Positions 56,337 through 64,000 of a stretch of 64,000 nt of DNA are shown here, piece by piece. Position 1 is the stretch's first letter, and each line of letters opens with the position of its first letter. The notes beneath the pieces are model-generated. The model had not been told where the DNA came from. It saw only the letters and a list, made by a program, of their open reading frames with translations, and did no database searches. The position numbers and the translations under genes were made by a program. The stretch comes from Prochlorococcus sp. AG-363-K07 (lineage in GTDB: Bacteria > Cyanobacteriota > Cyanobacteriia > PCC-6307 > Cyanobiaceae): contig QCFO01000010.1 of assembly GCA_003280225.1 (NCBI GenBank), forward strand, positions 1 to 64,000. Reading direction: 5' to 3'.

Positions 56337-56641
56337 GTTGGAGCCTCGTTCCGTTCTTTTCTTAGTAGGTTCAAAGCAGCTAGTGCCAATGTGCAATTAC
56401 CAAAAGTGGTGAGGGCCGCCTGTAAAACCACAAGTCCTTTTAATTCAGGACTGTTATCAAAAATATGCCAAGTAATTGCTGCCATTGCGCTGGCAAGATT
56501 CGGCAGCATAGATATTGCGAGCCAAGTTAAGGCAAGGTTTTTAGTTTGCTTGCTCCATAGAGCAACAAAGATGATGGCCAAAGTCCATTCGCAAAGAGTG
56601 GCAATGTGGATAAACCAGGTTCCTAGAGAAAGAGCATGCAT
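56333..56641 (-). CDS. DUF2499 membrane protein (Ycf49-like)
   Basis: This 102-residue protein belongs to DUF2499, which includes the plastid-encoded Ycf49. It begins HALSLGTWFIHIATLCEW, has WLAISMLPNLASAMAAITWH at about 41-60, and three to four hydrophobic segments. The conserved SMLPxLASAMAACTWH-type pattern fits well. Its stop overlaps the DUF3593 start by 4 bases, so the two small membrane proteins are translationally coupled. Both families track oxygenic phototrophs, and psaK follows; a photosynthesis-related role is inference from these facts. Confidence 0.86.
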   Translation of the reverse strand: MHALSLGTWFIHIATLCEWTLAIIFVALWSKQTKNLALTWLAISMLPNLASAMAAITWHIFDNSPELKGLVVLQAALTTFGNCTLALAALNLLRKERNEAPT

Positions 56642-56781
56642 TCTTTATGCTTTGGCTATTCCTATTTGAAATCATTTTACTAGAGACATCAGATTTGTTG
56701 GCAACTATTTCTAGAAATCAAATATATTTACCTATTCAAAACTTTATATGTATTAGAAAATACATTCTAAAAGATTTATCT

Positions 56782-57756
56782 CTAAAAAATTATTCTTCGT
56801 CCATCCTTCGAACTAAATATATGCTCATCGCTTTTATTCCAAGAAATAAATGCCCTTTCAGGTATAGACGTTTCACTATTAAGCAGTATTCTAAGTGCTC
56901 CTAGATTGCTTTCTAAGTATAGAAGTTGGTGTGTACCAAGCCATTCTCTACTCTGTATCTTACAGGCTAACCCTTCTGATTTGAAAATTATATTTTCGGG
57001 CCTGATCGCTTTAATCATTCCATTTATTTCAGGTAGAAAGTTAATTTGAGGCCTGCCAATAAATCCTGCGGCAAAGATCGTTTTGGGGTTCTTGTACAAG
57101 TCTTCAGGAGTTCCTATTTGCTGAAGCTTTCCTTTATTTAACAGAGCAATTCTATCTGCTATTGCCATTGCCTCATATTGATCGTGAGTAACGTATAAAA
57201 CTGGCTGATCTCTGTCTAGAATCAGACGTTTTAGTTCCGGTCGTAATTCTTCTCTTAACTGAGCATCTAGATTGCTCATGGGCTCGTCAAGCAAGTAGAC
57301 ATCTGGATCTCTAATTAAAGCTCTGGCTAGCGCTACTCTTTGACGTTGACCACCTGAAAGCTCAGACGGTAATCTTTCAGCTAGATGCTCAATCTGCATA
57401 ATAGATAATATATAAGAAACTTTCTTCACTTGTTCTTTTGCTGATTTCCCTCGAATTTTTAGACCTAATTTTAGATTTGATGAAACTGAAAGATGTGGGA
57501 ATAAGGCGTAGCTTTGAAAGACCATTCCAATTCGTCTATCTGCTGGTGCAACATTAGTTACTTCTCGATTATTGATAAAGATTTGGCCTGAATCGGTTTG
57601 CTCTAAGCCTGCAACTAATCGTAGTGTTGTGCTTTTACCGCACCCACTGGGTCCAAGGATAGCCAGACATTCTCCACTATTTACAGTCAAAGTTAGGTCT
57701 TCAACAACCCAATCTCCATTTATAAATTTCCCAATATGTTTTAGATCAACTGTCAT
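56782..57756 (-). CDS. ggtA: ABC transporter ATPase for glucosylglycerol-type sugars (MalK-like)
   Basis: This is the ATP-binding subunit of an osmolyte/sugar importer in the MalK/UgpC group, 324 residues. Walker A GPSGCGKST is at 35-43, LSGGQ at 133-137 and Walker B LLDEP at 155-159. The C-terminal regulatory TOBE-like part (about 240-324) is shorter than in MalK. It is the last gene of a five-gene operon beginning with ggpS, and its start overlaps the permease stop by 4 bases. In Synechocystis the matching ggtA gene lies apart from ggtBCD; here it is joined. The symbol rests on operon context. Confidence 0.85.
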   Translation of the reverse strand: MTVDLKHIGKFINGDWVVEDLTLTVNSGECLAILGPSGCGKSTTLRLVAGLEQTDSGQIFINNREVTNVAPADRRIGMVFQSYALFPHLSVSSNLKLGLKIRGKSAKEQVKKVSYILSIMQIEHLAERLPSELSGGQRQRVALARALIRDPDVYLLDEPMSNLDAQLREELRPELKRLILDRDQPVLYVTHDQYEAMAIADRIALLNKGKLQQIGTPEDLYKNPKTIFAAGFIGRPQINFLPEINGMIKAIRPENIIFKSEGLACKIQSREWLGTHQLLYLESNLGALRILLNSETSIPERAFISWNKSDEHIFSSKDGRRIIF

Positions 57757-58568
57757 CCTTTAACAGCTCCTTGGGTAAGACCTGAGACAATTCCTTTTTG
57801 GAAAATTAAAACCAAGAGAATCAAGGGTATAGACCCTAAAACGGTTGCTGCTGCGTAAGCTCCATAAGGAACTGAGTAAACAGAGGACCCAGCAATTCTT
57901 GCTATTGCCACAGGTAATGTAAGCTTGTCACTTTGGCTTATCCAGGTTAGAGCAATTGGATACTCATTCCAAGAAAAAATAAAAATAATAAGAGCGGTGC
58001 TTGCAGTAGCAGGAGCTATCAAAGGAATCAAGATCCATCTTAGTAATTGAACTAAATTCATTCCTTCGATTTTTGCTGCTTCTTCTATATCTTTAGGTAG
58101 ATCGTTAAATGCTGATAACAAAAGAAGTATTGCTATTGGTAAGGATAAACCTGCATAAGGAAGGGCAAGAGCAAAGAGATTATTTCCTAAATCGAAATAA
58201 CGTGCAAGTTCTAATAATGCTAGGAAAAGTAAGACATAAGGGAATAAAGCTGTTGCCAAGAAGATAATCTTGAATAAGCTCTGTGTTTTTGTATTTGATT
58301 TCGATAGTGAGTAAGCAGCTGGTATTGCTAATACTAGAGTGATAAAGGTGGAAGAACATCCAACTATTGTGCTGTTAATTAGATACTGCCAGAAAGGAGG
58401 ATTAGCTGTTAAAAGTTGCGAGTAATTATCTAGTGTCCAATGATTACCTGTAAATGAAAATGGTTCTAAAATTGCTTCTGTGGTGCTAAATGATGTAACG
58501 AGTTGCCAGAGAAATGGCAATAAAGACCATATTAGCAATATAAGAATGTAAATATTTAGTCTTTTCAT
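57753..58568 (-). CDS. ggtD: ABC sugar/osmolyte transporter permease (MalG-like)
   Basis: This 271-residue permease of the MalG/UgpE type has six membrane helices and the EAA coupling loop EEAAKIEGMNLVQLLRWILIPL (span 155-176, with AKIEG). TWKD-type ends are absent. It forms the second half of the transmembrane pore with the upstream permease, from which it is separated by 4 bases. Its stop overlaps the ATPase start. Uptake of glucosylglycerol, and perhaps sucrose or trehalose, is the role in related cyanobacteria and probably here, chiefly to recover osmolyte that leaks from the cell. Confidence 0.83.
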   Translation of the reverse strand: MKRLNIYILILLIWSLLPFLWQLVTSFSTTEAILEPFSFTGNHWTLDNYSQLLTANPPFWQYLINSTIVGCSSTFITLVLAIPAAYSLSKSNTKTQSLFKIIFLATALFPYVLLFLALLELARYFDLGNNLFALALPYAGLSLPIAILLLLSAFNDLPKDIEEAAKIEGMNLVQLLRWILIPLIAPATASTALIIFIFSWNEYPIALTWISQSDKLTLPVAIARIAGSSVYSVPYGAYAAATVLGSIPLILLVLIFQKGIVSGLTQGAVKG

Positions 58569-58572
58569 GGAA

Positions 58573-59433
58573 TTAGGAGCTCAGTATTCTTTTTGAATTT
58601 GAAATTGTAATCCAGCCAATTAAACAGACTAAAATTAATACTATGAAACTAAAAACAATAATCGTTGCACTATATCCGAAGTCTAGAAATCTCATGGCAT
58701 TTAGATAGGCATATCCAGCTAGACTTTCTGTGCTTCCTGCTGGGCCACCTCCAGTCATTACTTGAATTAGATCGAATACACCAAAGGCTTGAGCAACCCT
58801 AAATAAAAGACTTACAAGAATATAAGGTTCTAAAAGAGGCAATGTAATTCTAAAGAATGCTTGTCGTTTAGTTCCCCCTTCTAATATGAAGGCTTCATAT
58901 AAGTCATTAGGAATTGTTTGTAGACCTGCCAATAAAATGAGACTAATAAATGGGCTTGTTTTCCACACGTCTGCTAGCACAGTACCTATCCAGCTAAGTC
59001 TTGGTTCAGATAATATATTTAAACTGGCGAAACCAAATAGGTTAAGCAACTGATCAATGGGACCATAAGGAGAGTTGAAAATCCATCTCCAACCTAAAGC
59101 CATAACAGCAGTTGGTAATGCCCATGGGAGGAAGCTTATTGCTCTTATCACTCCTCTCCCTCGAAGCTTTTGATTTAGAAGAAGGGCAATGAGGATTGCA
59201 ATAATAAGTTCTATTGATACTGATACACCTGTAAAACGCAAAGTTTGAATTGTATCCCTCCAGAATCTGTCATCTCCAATTATCCTTAACCAATTAGATC
59301 CATAGTTAGGAATATATTCCAATCCTGTCAATAAAGATGAGGCATGGAAACTTATCCAGAAGTATCTAATTATTGGTAACCCAAATGTTATGGTAATTAA
59401 TGTTAGGGCTGGAAGTAGATAAAAAATATTCAT
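58573..59433 (-). CDS. ggtC: ABC sugar/osmolyte transporter permease (MalF-like)
   Basis: This 286-residue permease of the MalF/UgpA type has six membrane helices, with the conserved loop region WKTSPFISLILLAGLQTIP and the EAA loop YEAFILEGGTKRQAFFRITLPLL (span 176-198). VMTGGGPAGSTESLAGYAYLNAM is a typical C-terminal sequence for this subunit. The ATG overlaps the binding-protein stop by 4 bases, and the next permease gene follows by 4 bases. It should sit in the cytoplasmic membrane as a heterodimer with the MalG-like partner. Confidence 0.83.
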   Translation of the reverse strand: MNIFYLLPALTLITITFGLPIIRYFWISFHASSLLTGLEYIPNYGSNWLRIIGDDRFWRDTIQTLRFTGVSVSIELIIAILIALLLNQKLRGRGVIRAISFLPWALPTAVMALGWRWIFNSPYGPIDQLLNLFGFASLNILSEPRLSWIGTVLADVWKTSPFISLILLAGLQTIPNDLYEAFILEGGTKRQAFFRITLPLLEPYILVSLLFRVAQAFGVFDLIQVMTGGGPAGSTESLAGYAYLNAMRFLDFGYSATIIVFSFIVLILVCLIGWITISNSKRILSS

Positions 59434-60716
59434 TTCTTTTTGCCAGCTGAAGATAGTATATCTATGGTTTTTTTATTTGCTGATTTCATCGCTTCTATGG
59501 TCGACTTTTGCTTCGTCAGTAATGAACTTAATTCTGTTTGAAGCACATTGCTTATTTGTGCGTAAAGTGGTGTTTGAGGCCTTCCTTTTGTAATTGATAG
59601 GGCTTTTTCCAGATATGGAAGAATCTCAGAGTGTTGCTGTAATAGTTGATCTTTAAACAAGTTTCTTGAGGTTGGGGTATATCCATTTTTTAGGAATAAC
59701 TCTCTCTGGGCCTTCTCCGATGTTAGAAACCTAATGACTTGATAAGCCTCTTTAGTGTTTCTTGATAGCTTAAGGATTGAGAACCCCCAACTTCCTAAGG
59801 TTGATGCCTGATTCCCAGGGAGAATTGAAACCATGGACGTAACCCCTACTTTACCTTTTATTTGACTATCACTCTTGTGTAGTTCTGACCAGGCATAGGG
59901 CCAATTTCTCATAAAGGCAGCATCACCAGCCTCGAAAACCTGAAGTACTTCAGTTTCAGCAAAGTTTGTTACTGACTTTGGACTGGCTCCACTTTCAATA
60001 AGTGAAAGCATCCAGTTTGCTGCCTCTATTGATTGATCGCTATCCAAATTTGGATTTAATGATTTATCTAGCCAACTCCCACCAAATCCAGCAAGTACCT
60101 CGACGAAAACGCAGCTTAGTCCTTCATATTGTCGTCCTTGCCATACATAGCCATACTTTACTTTTCCATCTTTTTTGAGTTTTGACGCGATAGTCAACAG
60201 TTCTTCTGGAGTTTTTGGTGGACTGTCCATAAGATCTTTTCTCCAGTACAACAGCCCCATATCAGATACTAAAGGCCATCTATATATTTTATTGTTGTAA
60301 TCGTTTCCAAGCCGCGCTCCATGGGCGAGTCGCTTCCAATCTCCTACAGGAATGTATTTATCTAACGGTTCTAACCAATCTGCAGCGGCATACTTAGCCA
60401 GCCAAGTGATATCTACCAAAAGAATATCATATTGGTTTTCACCAAGGAGTAAGGTACTGATCGCAAGGTCCGAAACAGCTTCTGTCTCTAATGGGCCTCT
60501 GGTTACATTTATTCTTATGTTGCCTTTATTTGTAGTATTAAACTCTTTAACTAGGCCTGAGGTTGAGTCTGCGAATGGAGCAGGCATTAAAATATTAATG
60601 TTAGTTGTATTGGCATTTAAGCTTCGTTCTGCCTTTGCAATATGATTGAAAAATAAATATGTAACTAATAATAAGCCTAAAGTTTTAAGTCCTTTTATAT
60701 TATTCACAATATTCAC
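59430..60716 (-). CDS. ggtB: ABC transporter solute-binding protein (glucosylglycerol-type)
   Basis: This is a 428-residue periplasmic sugar-binding protein (SBP_bac_1 type). It starts with a signal peptide (about 1-28, basic start, hydrophobic core GLLLVTYLFFNHI, cut near AKA) and lacks a lipobox Cys, so it is probably soluble or loosely held. DILLVDITWLAKYAAADWLEPLD and GDAAFMRNWPYAWSEL are typical of sugar-binding proteins. It overlaps the end of ggpS by 17 bases and precedes the permeases. Related cyanobacterial proteins bind glucosylglycerol, sucrose and trehalose. The symbol follows from operon context. Confidence 0.85.
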   Translation of the reverse strand: MNIVNNIKGLKTLGLLLVTYLFFNHIAKAERSLNANTTNINILMPAPFADSTSGLVKEFNTTNKGNIRINVTRGPLETEAVSDLAISTLLLGENQYDILLVDITWLAKYAAADWLEPLDKYIPVGDWKRLAHGARLGNDYNNKIYRWPLVSDMGLLYWRKDLMDSPPKTPEELLTIASKLKKDGKVKYGYVWQGRQYEGLSCVFVEVLAGFGGSWLDKSLNPNLDSDQSIEAANWMLSLIESGASPKSVTNFAETEVLQVFEAGDAAFMRNWPYAWSELHKSDSQIKGKVGVTSMVSILPGNQASTLGSWGFSILKLSRNTKEAYQVIRFLTSEKAQRELFLKNGYTPTSRNLFKDQLLQQHSEILPYLEKALSITKGRPQTPLYAQISNVLQTELSSLLTKQKSTIEAMKSANKKTIDILSSAGKKK

Positions 60717-62196
60717 TCACTAGTTTATTCATTTGTTCCTCTGCCCACTCTTTTACCGTATATGATTCTACAGCCTTTTTCATTGATTCCATTCTTTTCC
60801 TTTGTTCAGTCTCATTCATAGATATGGCCTCTTCAATGGCCTCATCCATTCGTCTATGTGAATATGGATTCGTTAAAATAGCTCCATTGAGAAGTACGGA
60901 AGCACCTGTAAATTCAGATAAGACTAGAACTCCATCAGAATTAGATCTTGCTGCTGCATATTCTTTGGCAACCAAATTAAGACCGTCTCGTAATGGTGTA
61001 ATCCAACAAATATCTGCTTCTGTAAACCATGCAATCATTTCGTTGTAGGGTATTCTTCTTGTAGATAGTCGAATAGGTACCCAATCTATCAAGCTAAAAC
61101 GGCCGTTGATTCTTCCTGCCATTTCTTCAATTGAACTTTGAGTATTTTCATATATTTTCATTCCCGTTGCAGCAGCAACACAAGCTAACATTAGAACTAC
61201 CTTCCCATGCAAATCTTTTCTTCTTTCGAGCAATCTTTCAAATGAAAGTAACAGCTCTTCGTTACCTTTAGTATAATCAACTCTGCTGGCAGAAACTATT
61301 AATTTTCTACCTTTCTTAGTTCCTTCTCGAATTTTTCTTGCATATTCACCAACTTCGTGACTTGATTTAATTTGATTTATTAAATCTGGTGATGTTCCTA
61401 CAGGAGAGGATATTAGCTTAACCTTTCTTCCAGCATGGGATAGCCAGGGAGTATCTGTTGGTTCTGTTAAAGCACTTCCTACGGCTATAAACTTCCTATC
61501 TACATTATTTTTAGGACCTCTTTGAGCTCCTACGAGACAATTTGCTGCTCTTGCGAAGTTTTCACAGTACCTAGGTATATGGAATCCAACCAGATCACAA
61601 CAAAGAAGACTTTCAATTATTTGACGTCTCCATGGCAGTATCGCGAATACATCATTTCCTGGGAAAGGTGTGTGATGAAAAAAGGCTATTTTCAAGTCAG
61701 GTCTTTTATTCCTTATAAATGAGGGTGCAAGCCACAAGTTGTAGTCATGGACCCAGACAATTGCACCTTCAGCTGCATCCTGACAAGCTGCCTCAGCAAA
61801 TCTCTTATTTACATTTTCAAATATATTCCAGTCTGCATTATTTACATCAAAATAGGTTGGGAAGGTGTGAAGAATTGGCCAAAAGCACTCCTTTGATGTT
61901 ATGTGATAAAAGCTATTTACTTCTTGCTTCGAAAGTGGAATACGTACAAGACTAAATGGAAATGGGTCTTCTATATTAAAATATTCATTCTGTTCTTTTT
62001 GAACGTCATTAACCTGCCTCCAAGCTATCCAGGTGCTGTCTTCTCTAGTTTTAAAGAGATTTCTTAGAGTTGGGATAATACCATTAGGACTTTTTTGATC
62101 TAGCCAAATTATGTTTCCAGAATCGTCTTTCCCTTCATCAAAAGGTGGTCTATGGTAAAGGATAATGAATTTATTTTTTTTTGAGCTTCTTTTCAA
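60700..62196 (-). CDS. ggpS: Glucosylglycerol-phosphate synthase
   Basis: GgpS joins ADP-glucose and glycerol 3-phosphate, the committed step for the compatible solute glucosylglycerol. It is a GT20 (trehalose-6-phosphate synthase-like) enzyme of 498 residues. IVWVHDYNLWLAPSFIRNKRP, FFHHTPFPGNDVFAILPWR and SRVDYTKGNEELLLSFERLL (span 303-322) are diagnostic, and the C-terminal LVAKEYAAARSNSDGVLVLSEFTGAS region also fits. The start is TTG 62196, after GAGG with 6-base spacing; the nearest ATG upstream is out of use because TAA follows. No fused or adjacent phosphatase is seen. It heads the transporter operon. Confidence 0.92.
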   Translation of the reverse strand: MKRSSKKNKFIILYHRPPFDEGKDDSGNIIWLDQKSPNGIIPTLRNLFKTREDSTWIAWRQVNDVQKEQNEYFNIEDPFPFSLVRIPLSKQEVNSFYHITSKECFWPILHTFPTYFDVNNADWNIFENVNKRFAEAACQDAAEGAIVWVHDYNLWLAPSFIRNKRPDLKIAFFHHTPFPGNDVFAILPWRRQIIESLLCCDLVGFHIPRYCENFARAANCLVGAQRGPKNNVDRKFIAVGSALTEPTDTPWLSHAGRKVKLISSPVGTSPDLINQIKSSHEVGEYARKIREGTKKGRKLIVSASRVDYTKGNEELLLSFERLLERRKDLHGKVVLMLACVAAATGMKIYENTQSSIEEMAGRINGRFSLIDWVPIRLSTRRIPYNEMIAWFTEADICWITPLRDGLNLVAKEYAAARSNSDGVLVLSEFTGASVLLNGAILTNPYSHRRMDEAIEEAISMNETEQRKRMESMKKAVESYTVKEWAEEQMNKLVSEYCE

Positions 62197-62512
62197 AGTT
62201 TACCTCATAGGATTCAAATTAGTCTAGAAATTGCACAATCTAGACAACCCCTCTACTATTGACTAATGCTTCTTTAATGTCAAACTCTACCTTAATATTA
62301 TCAACAAAATGTTTTTCTAAAGCTTAATTACCTATCTTAATCATTCTCAGTTTGAGCTGTAAATTTTTATGTATATAAAGTAATCTATTTGACTTAGCTT
62401 CGAGGTGTATTTGGTGATATGTCTATTTAAATTATTTATATAAAAATTTTATTTTGATTTAATTAGAAAGATTTGTATATTATATTTTGTTTGAAAGAAG
62501 CCTCGTTTATAT
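62197..62512. other. 316-base AT-rich region between ggpS and rpmB
   Basis: No open frame, tRNA or recognised small RNA is seen here. The ggpS side holds a dyad (62222-62245); the rest is extremely AT-rich. Both flanking genes are read leftward, so it holds the ggpS promoter and the end of the rpmB transcript. No clear terminator was found. Confidence 0.6.
62222..62245. promoter_or_regulatory. Dyad upstream of ggpS
   Basis: GTCTAGA (62222-62228) and TCTAGAC (62239-62245) are perfect arms around 10 bases, ending 26 bases before the ggpS start. On the coding strand it reads CTAGATT-N6-TTTCTAG, the same half-sites and spacing as the dyad at 40781-40800. A repressor site for salt-responsive expression is one reading. 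Confidence 0.5.
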
Positions 62513-62749
62513 CTAAACTTTATTAAGGTCAATACCTAAAGATTTAGCATATGGACCTAGTCCTTTTTTGCCAATTGTTTTAAGAGCACGAGTTGTGATT
62601 CTAATATTAACCCATTTGTTGCCTTCAGCCCACCATAGTCGCCGCTTTTGGAGGTTGGCTTGCTGAAGCTTCTTGGTGCGAATATGGGAGTGGCTAACGG
62701 CCATGCCGTTATTGGCTCTGGTACCTGTTAGTTGGCAGACTCTAGACAT
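62513..62749 (-). CDS. rpmB: 50S ribosomal protein L28
   Basis: L28 is a small basic protein of the large ribosomal subunit, here 78 residues. [20 protein letters not shown] at the N-terminus and [21 protein letters not shown] (span 37-57) are diagnostic. Only Cys5 remains of the zinc-type cysteines that some L28 proteins carry, so this is the zinc-free form. The gene lies 60 bases downstream of htpG on the same strand; such a pairing may be conserved in these genomes but has no obvious logic. Confidence 0.96.
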   Translation of the reverse strand: MSRVCQLTGTRANNGMAVSHSHIRTKKLQQANLQKRRLWWAEGNKWVNIRITTRALKTIGKKGLGPYAKSLGIDLNKV

Positions 62750-62809
62750 TTCTCAAGGCGTCTTCACGCAAGGGTATATCCACTCATTGATCCTATCAAA
62801 CTCCTTGCT

Positions 62810-64000
62810 TCAAATTGCCTTTTCAACTAAACAGCCTACTAAAGCTGCTGTTTTTGTCTGAAATTCAATTATTTCAGAAGATTCTAATCCGCCAACTCCA
62901 AGTTTAGCCATGTCATAAAGATGAAGAACTAGCTGATTTGCCAAGGAATCAGCTGGGGAGATCTCATCCGAAGCAACTAGGACTGAGCCCGACTTGAGTT
63001 TTACAAGTGCCTGAATAAGCTTATGTTTGCTATTGATTAATAGGACGTGATGTTCTGGTAGGCCTGGAAGTTTTTGTTCCATAAGTGCTCCTATATCATT
63101 AATCCTCCTCATTTGTTCTGGTAGAAGAATCATTGCTGGGGGAGCATCGGAGCTCTTCAATGATTGAATCTGAACTGTAACCTTATCATTATTTAAAGCT
63201 TTTTTTACTAACTTTCTTAGTGACTCAGTCTTTGTCTCTCCATCTTTGTCGGTGATTTCTTTCTCTTCGTCTTTAAGACTTTCATCTAATTCTGAATCAA
63301 CACGAAGGAAGGTTACCTCTTCATGTCTTTGCTCCAACCATGGAATGAACTGAGTGTCTATAACGGTATCAGCTTTGATCACCTCAACTTTCTGAGCCTT
63401 CCATAAATTTAGAGCAGAGGCTTGAGAAATCTCATCTGTGCAATAGATGATTCTTCTTGCAGAATCCTTTGGAAGCCTCTCCTTGTAATCATTAATAGTA
63501 GTAAATACCTCTGTATCTGAGAGAATATAATCAGACCGTTCTTTGATTTGTTCTGTATTGTCAATTGAAGTCGAAAAAACAATTATGTCTTCTATTTGTT
63601 CAGCAAACTTTTCATCTTCCATAGCCCCTATTTTGACAAAAGGAGCAATGGAATTCCATATTTCAGTGTAAAATTTCGGGTTTTCATTTTTTATGGATAT
63701 TAGTTTGTCGGCTATTTTCTTAGCGATAAAACTTCCAATAGATTTAACTCTTCTATCCGACTGTAATGCACTTCTGCTTACATTAAGTGGTATGTCTGGT
63801 GAGTCTATAATTCCTCGTAGTGGAAGAAGATATCTTGGTACTATTTCTTTTATTGAGTCACTAACAAAGACTTGATTACAATAAAGTTTTATTTCGCCAG
63901 TTTCCCAATCTGCTCTACCCGTAATTTTCGGAAAGAAAAGTATACCTTGTAGGCTGTATGGATAATCTGTATTTAAATGTACCCAAAGTAATGGATCTCC
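62810..64000 (-). CDS. htpG: Chaperone HtpG, C-terminal part (partial)
   Basis: This is the bacterial Hsp90, an ATP-dependent chaperone dimer that aids stress tolerance and tetrapyrrole and phycobiliprotein-related functions in cyanobacteria. The frame is open to the right edge of the window, so about 397 residues of the middle and C-terminal domains are seen; the N-terminal ATPase domain lies outside. DSPDIPLNVSRSALQSDRR (codons around 63760-63815) is the classic middle-domain motif. The acidic linker ELDESLKDEEKEITDKDGE, read with span limits, lies around 63230-63300. The C-terminus is the dimerisation domain. Internal Met 63622 is not a start. Confidence 0.94.
   Translation of the reverse strand, partial: GDPLLWVHLNTDYPYSLQGILFFPKITGRADWETGEIKLYCNQVFVSDSIKEIVPRYLLPLRGIIDSPDIPLNVSRSALQSDRRVKSIGSFIAKKIADKLISIKNENPKFYTEIWNSIAPFVKIGAMEDEKFAEQIEDIIVFSTSIDNTEQIKERSDYILSDTEVFTTINDYKERLPKDSARRIIYCTDEISQASALNLWKAQKVEVIKADTVIDTQFIPWLEQRHEEVTFLRVDSELDESLKDEEKEITDKDGETKTESLRKLVKKALNNDKVTVQIQSLKSSDAPPAMILLPEQMRRINDIGALMEQKLPGLPEHHVLLINSKHKLIQALVKLKSGSVLVASDEISPADSLANQLVLHLYDMAKLGVGGLESSEIIEFQTKTAALVGCLVEKAI

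Overview
The window is a chromosomal segment of an AT-rich picocyanobacterium, most probably Prochlorococcus, and a low-light type is my best guess. Cyanobacterial markers are psaK, petN, psb29/THF1, ndhD, the men genes, a Ycf19/YGGT protein and families largely limited to cyanobacteria and plastids (DUF760, DUF2103, DUF2499, DUF3593, DUF4336, DUF1350). Low GC by eye, short intergenic gaps, many 4-base overlaps and small genomes' typical packing fit Prochlorococcus. The strain is inference; no rRNA or tRNA gene was found to check it. I saw no insertion sequence, prophage or CRISPR array.

Layout. 1-1.7 kb: end of proA, folB and a lipase-like hydrolase in overlapping frames. 1.7-11.2 kb (minus): an M3 oligopeptidase, ndhD, thrB, glucokinase, thrS, trpS and a ribbon-helix-helix-like protein. 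11.4-16.4 kb (plus): a DUF697-like membrane protein, a 529-base gap, then a coupled cluster of a small protein, a manganese/zinc-type ABC ATPase and permease, and a DUF4336 protein. 16.4-34.3 kb: DUF760, lepB, menD-menB-glgA, murF, glmU, a MnmC-type methyltransferase, aroA, a UbiD-family decarboxylase, comB, a nitrilase-family amidase, a cell-wall amidase, murI, a long-chain prenyl diphosphate synthase and a HAD phosphatase. 34.4-37.1 kb: acs and DUF1350.

37.1-42.2 kb is the accessory-looking part: one GT39-type membrane glycosyltransferase surrounded by very small proteins of unknown function, an 18-base tandem duplication and looser spacing. 42.1-56.6 kb returns to core genes: DUF2103, clpS, petN plus a tiny membrane protein, psb29, clpP, ftsH, a MacB-like permease, pyk, a MazG-like protein, ycf19, scpB, ilvA, dxs, a FAD oxidoreductase, psaK and the DUF3593/DUF2499 pair. 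56.8-62.2 kb is a compact five-gene minus-strand operon for glucosylglycerol: ggpS followed by a binding protein, two permeases and an ATPase. The window closes with rpmB and the C-terminal part of htpG.

Functional threads: peptidoglycan precursors and remodelling (glmU, murF, murI, amidase), quinones and isoprenoids (menD, menB, dxs, prenyl synthase, UbiD-like), thylakoid complexes (ndhD, petN, psaK, psb29, ftsH), proteolysis (clpP, clpS, ftsH, M3 peptidase), carbon storage and glycolysis (glgA, glk, pyk, acs) and osmolyte handling (ggpS operon). The most useful second looks are two genes whose coding clearly extends upstream of any ATG/GTG/TTG (menD and the MnmC-type gene), the DUF4336-metal transporter coupling, a shared 20-bp dyad upstream of ggpS and a small hypothetical gene, and several real-looking genes under 60 codons.
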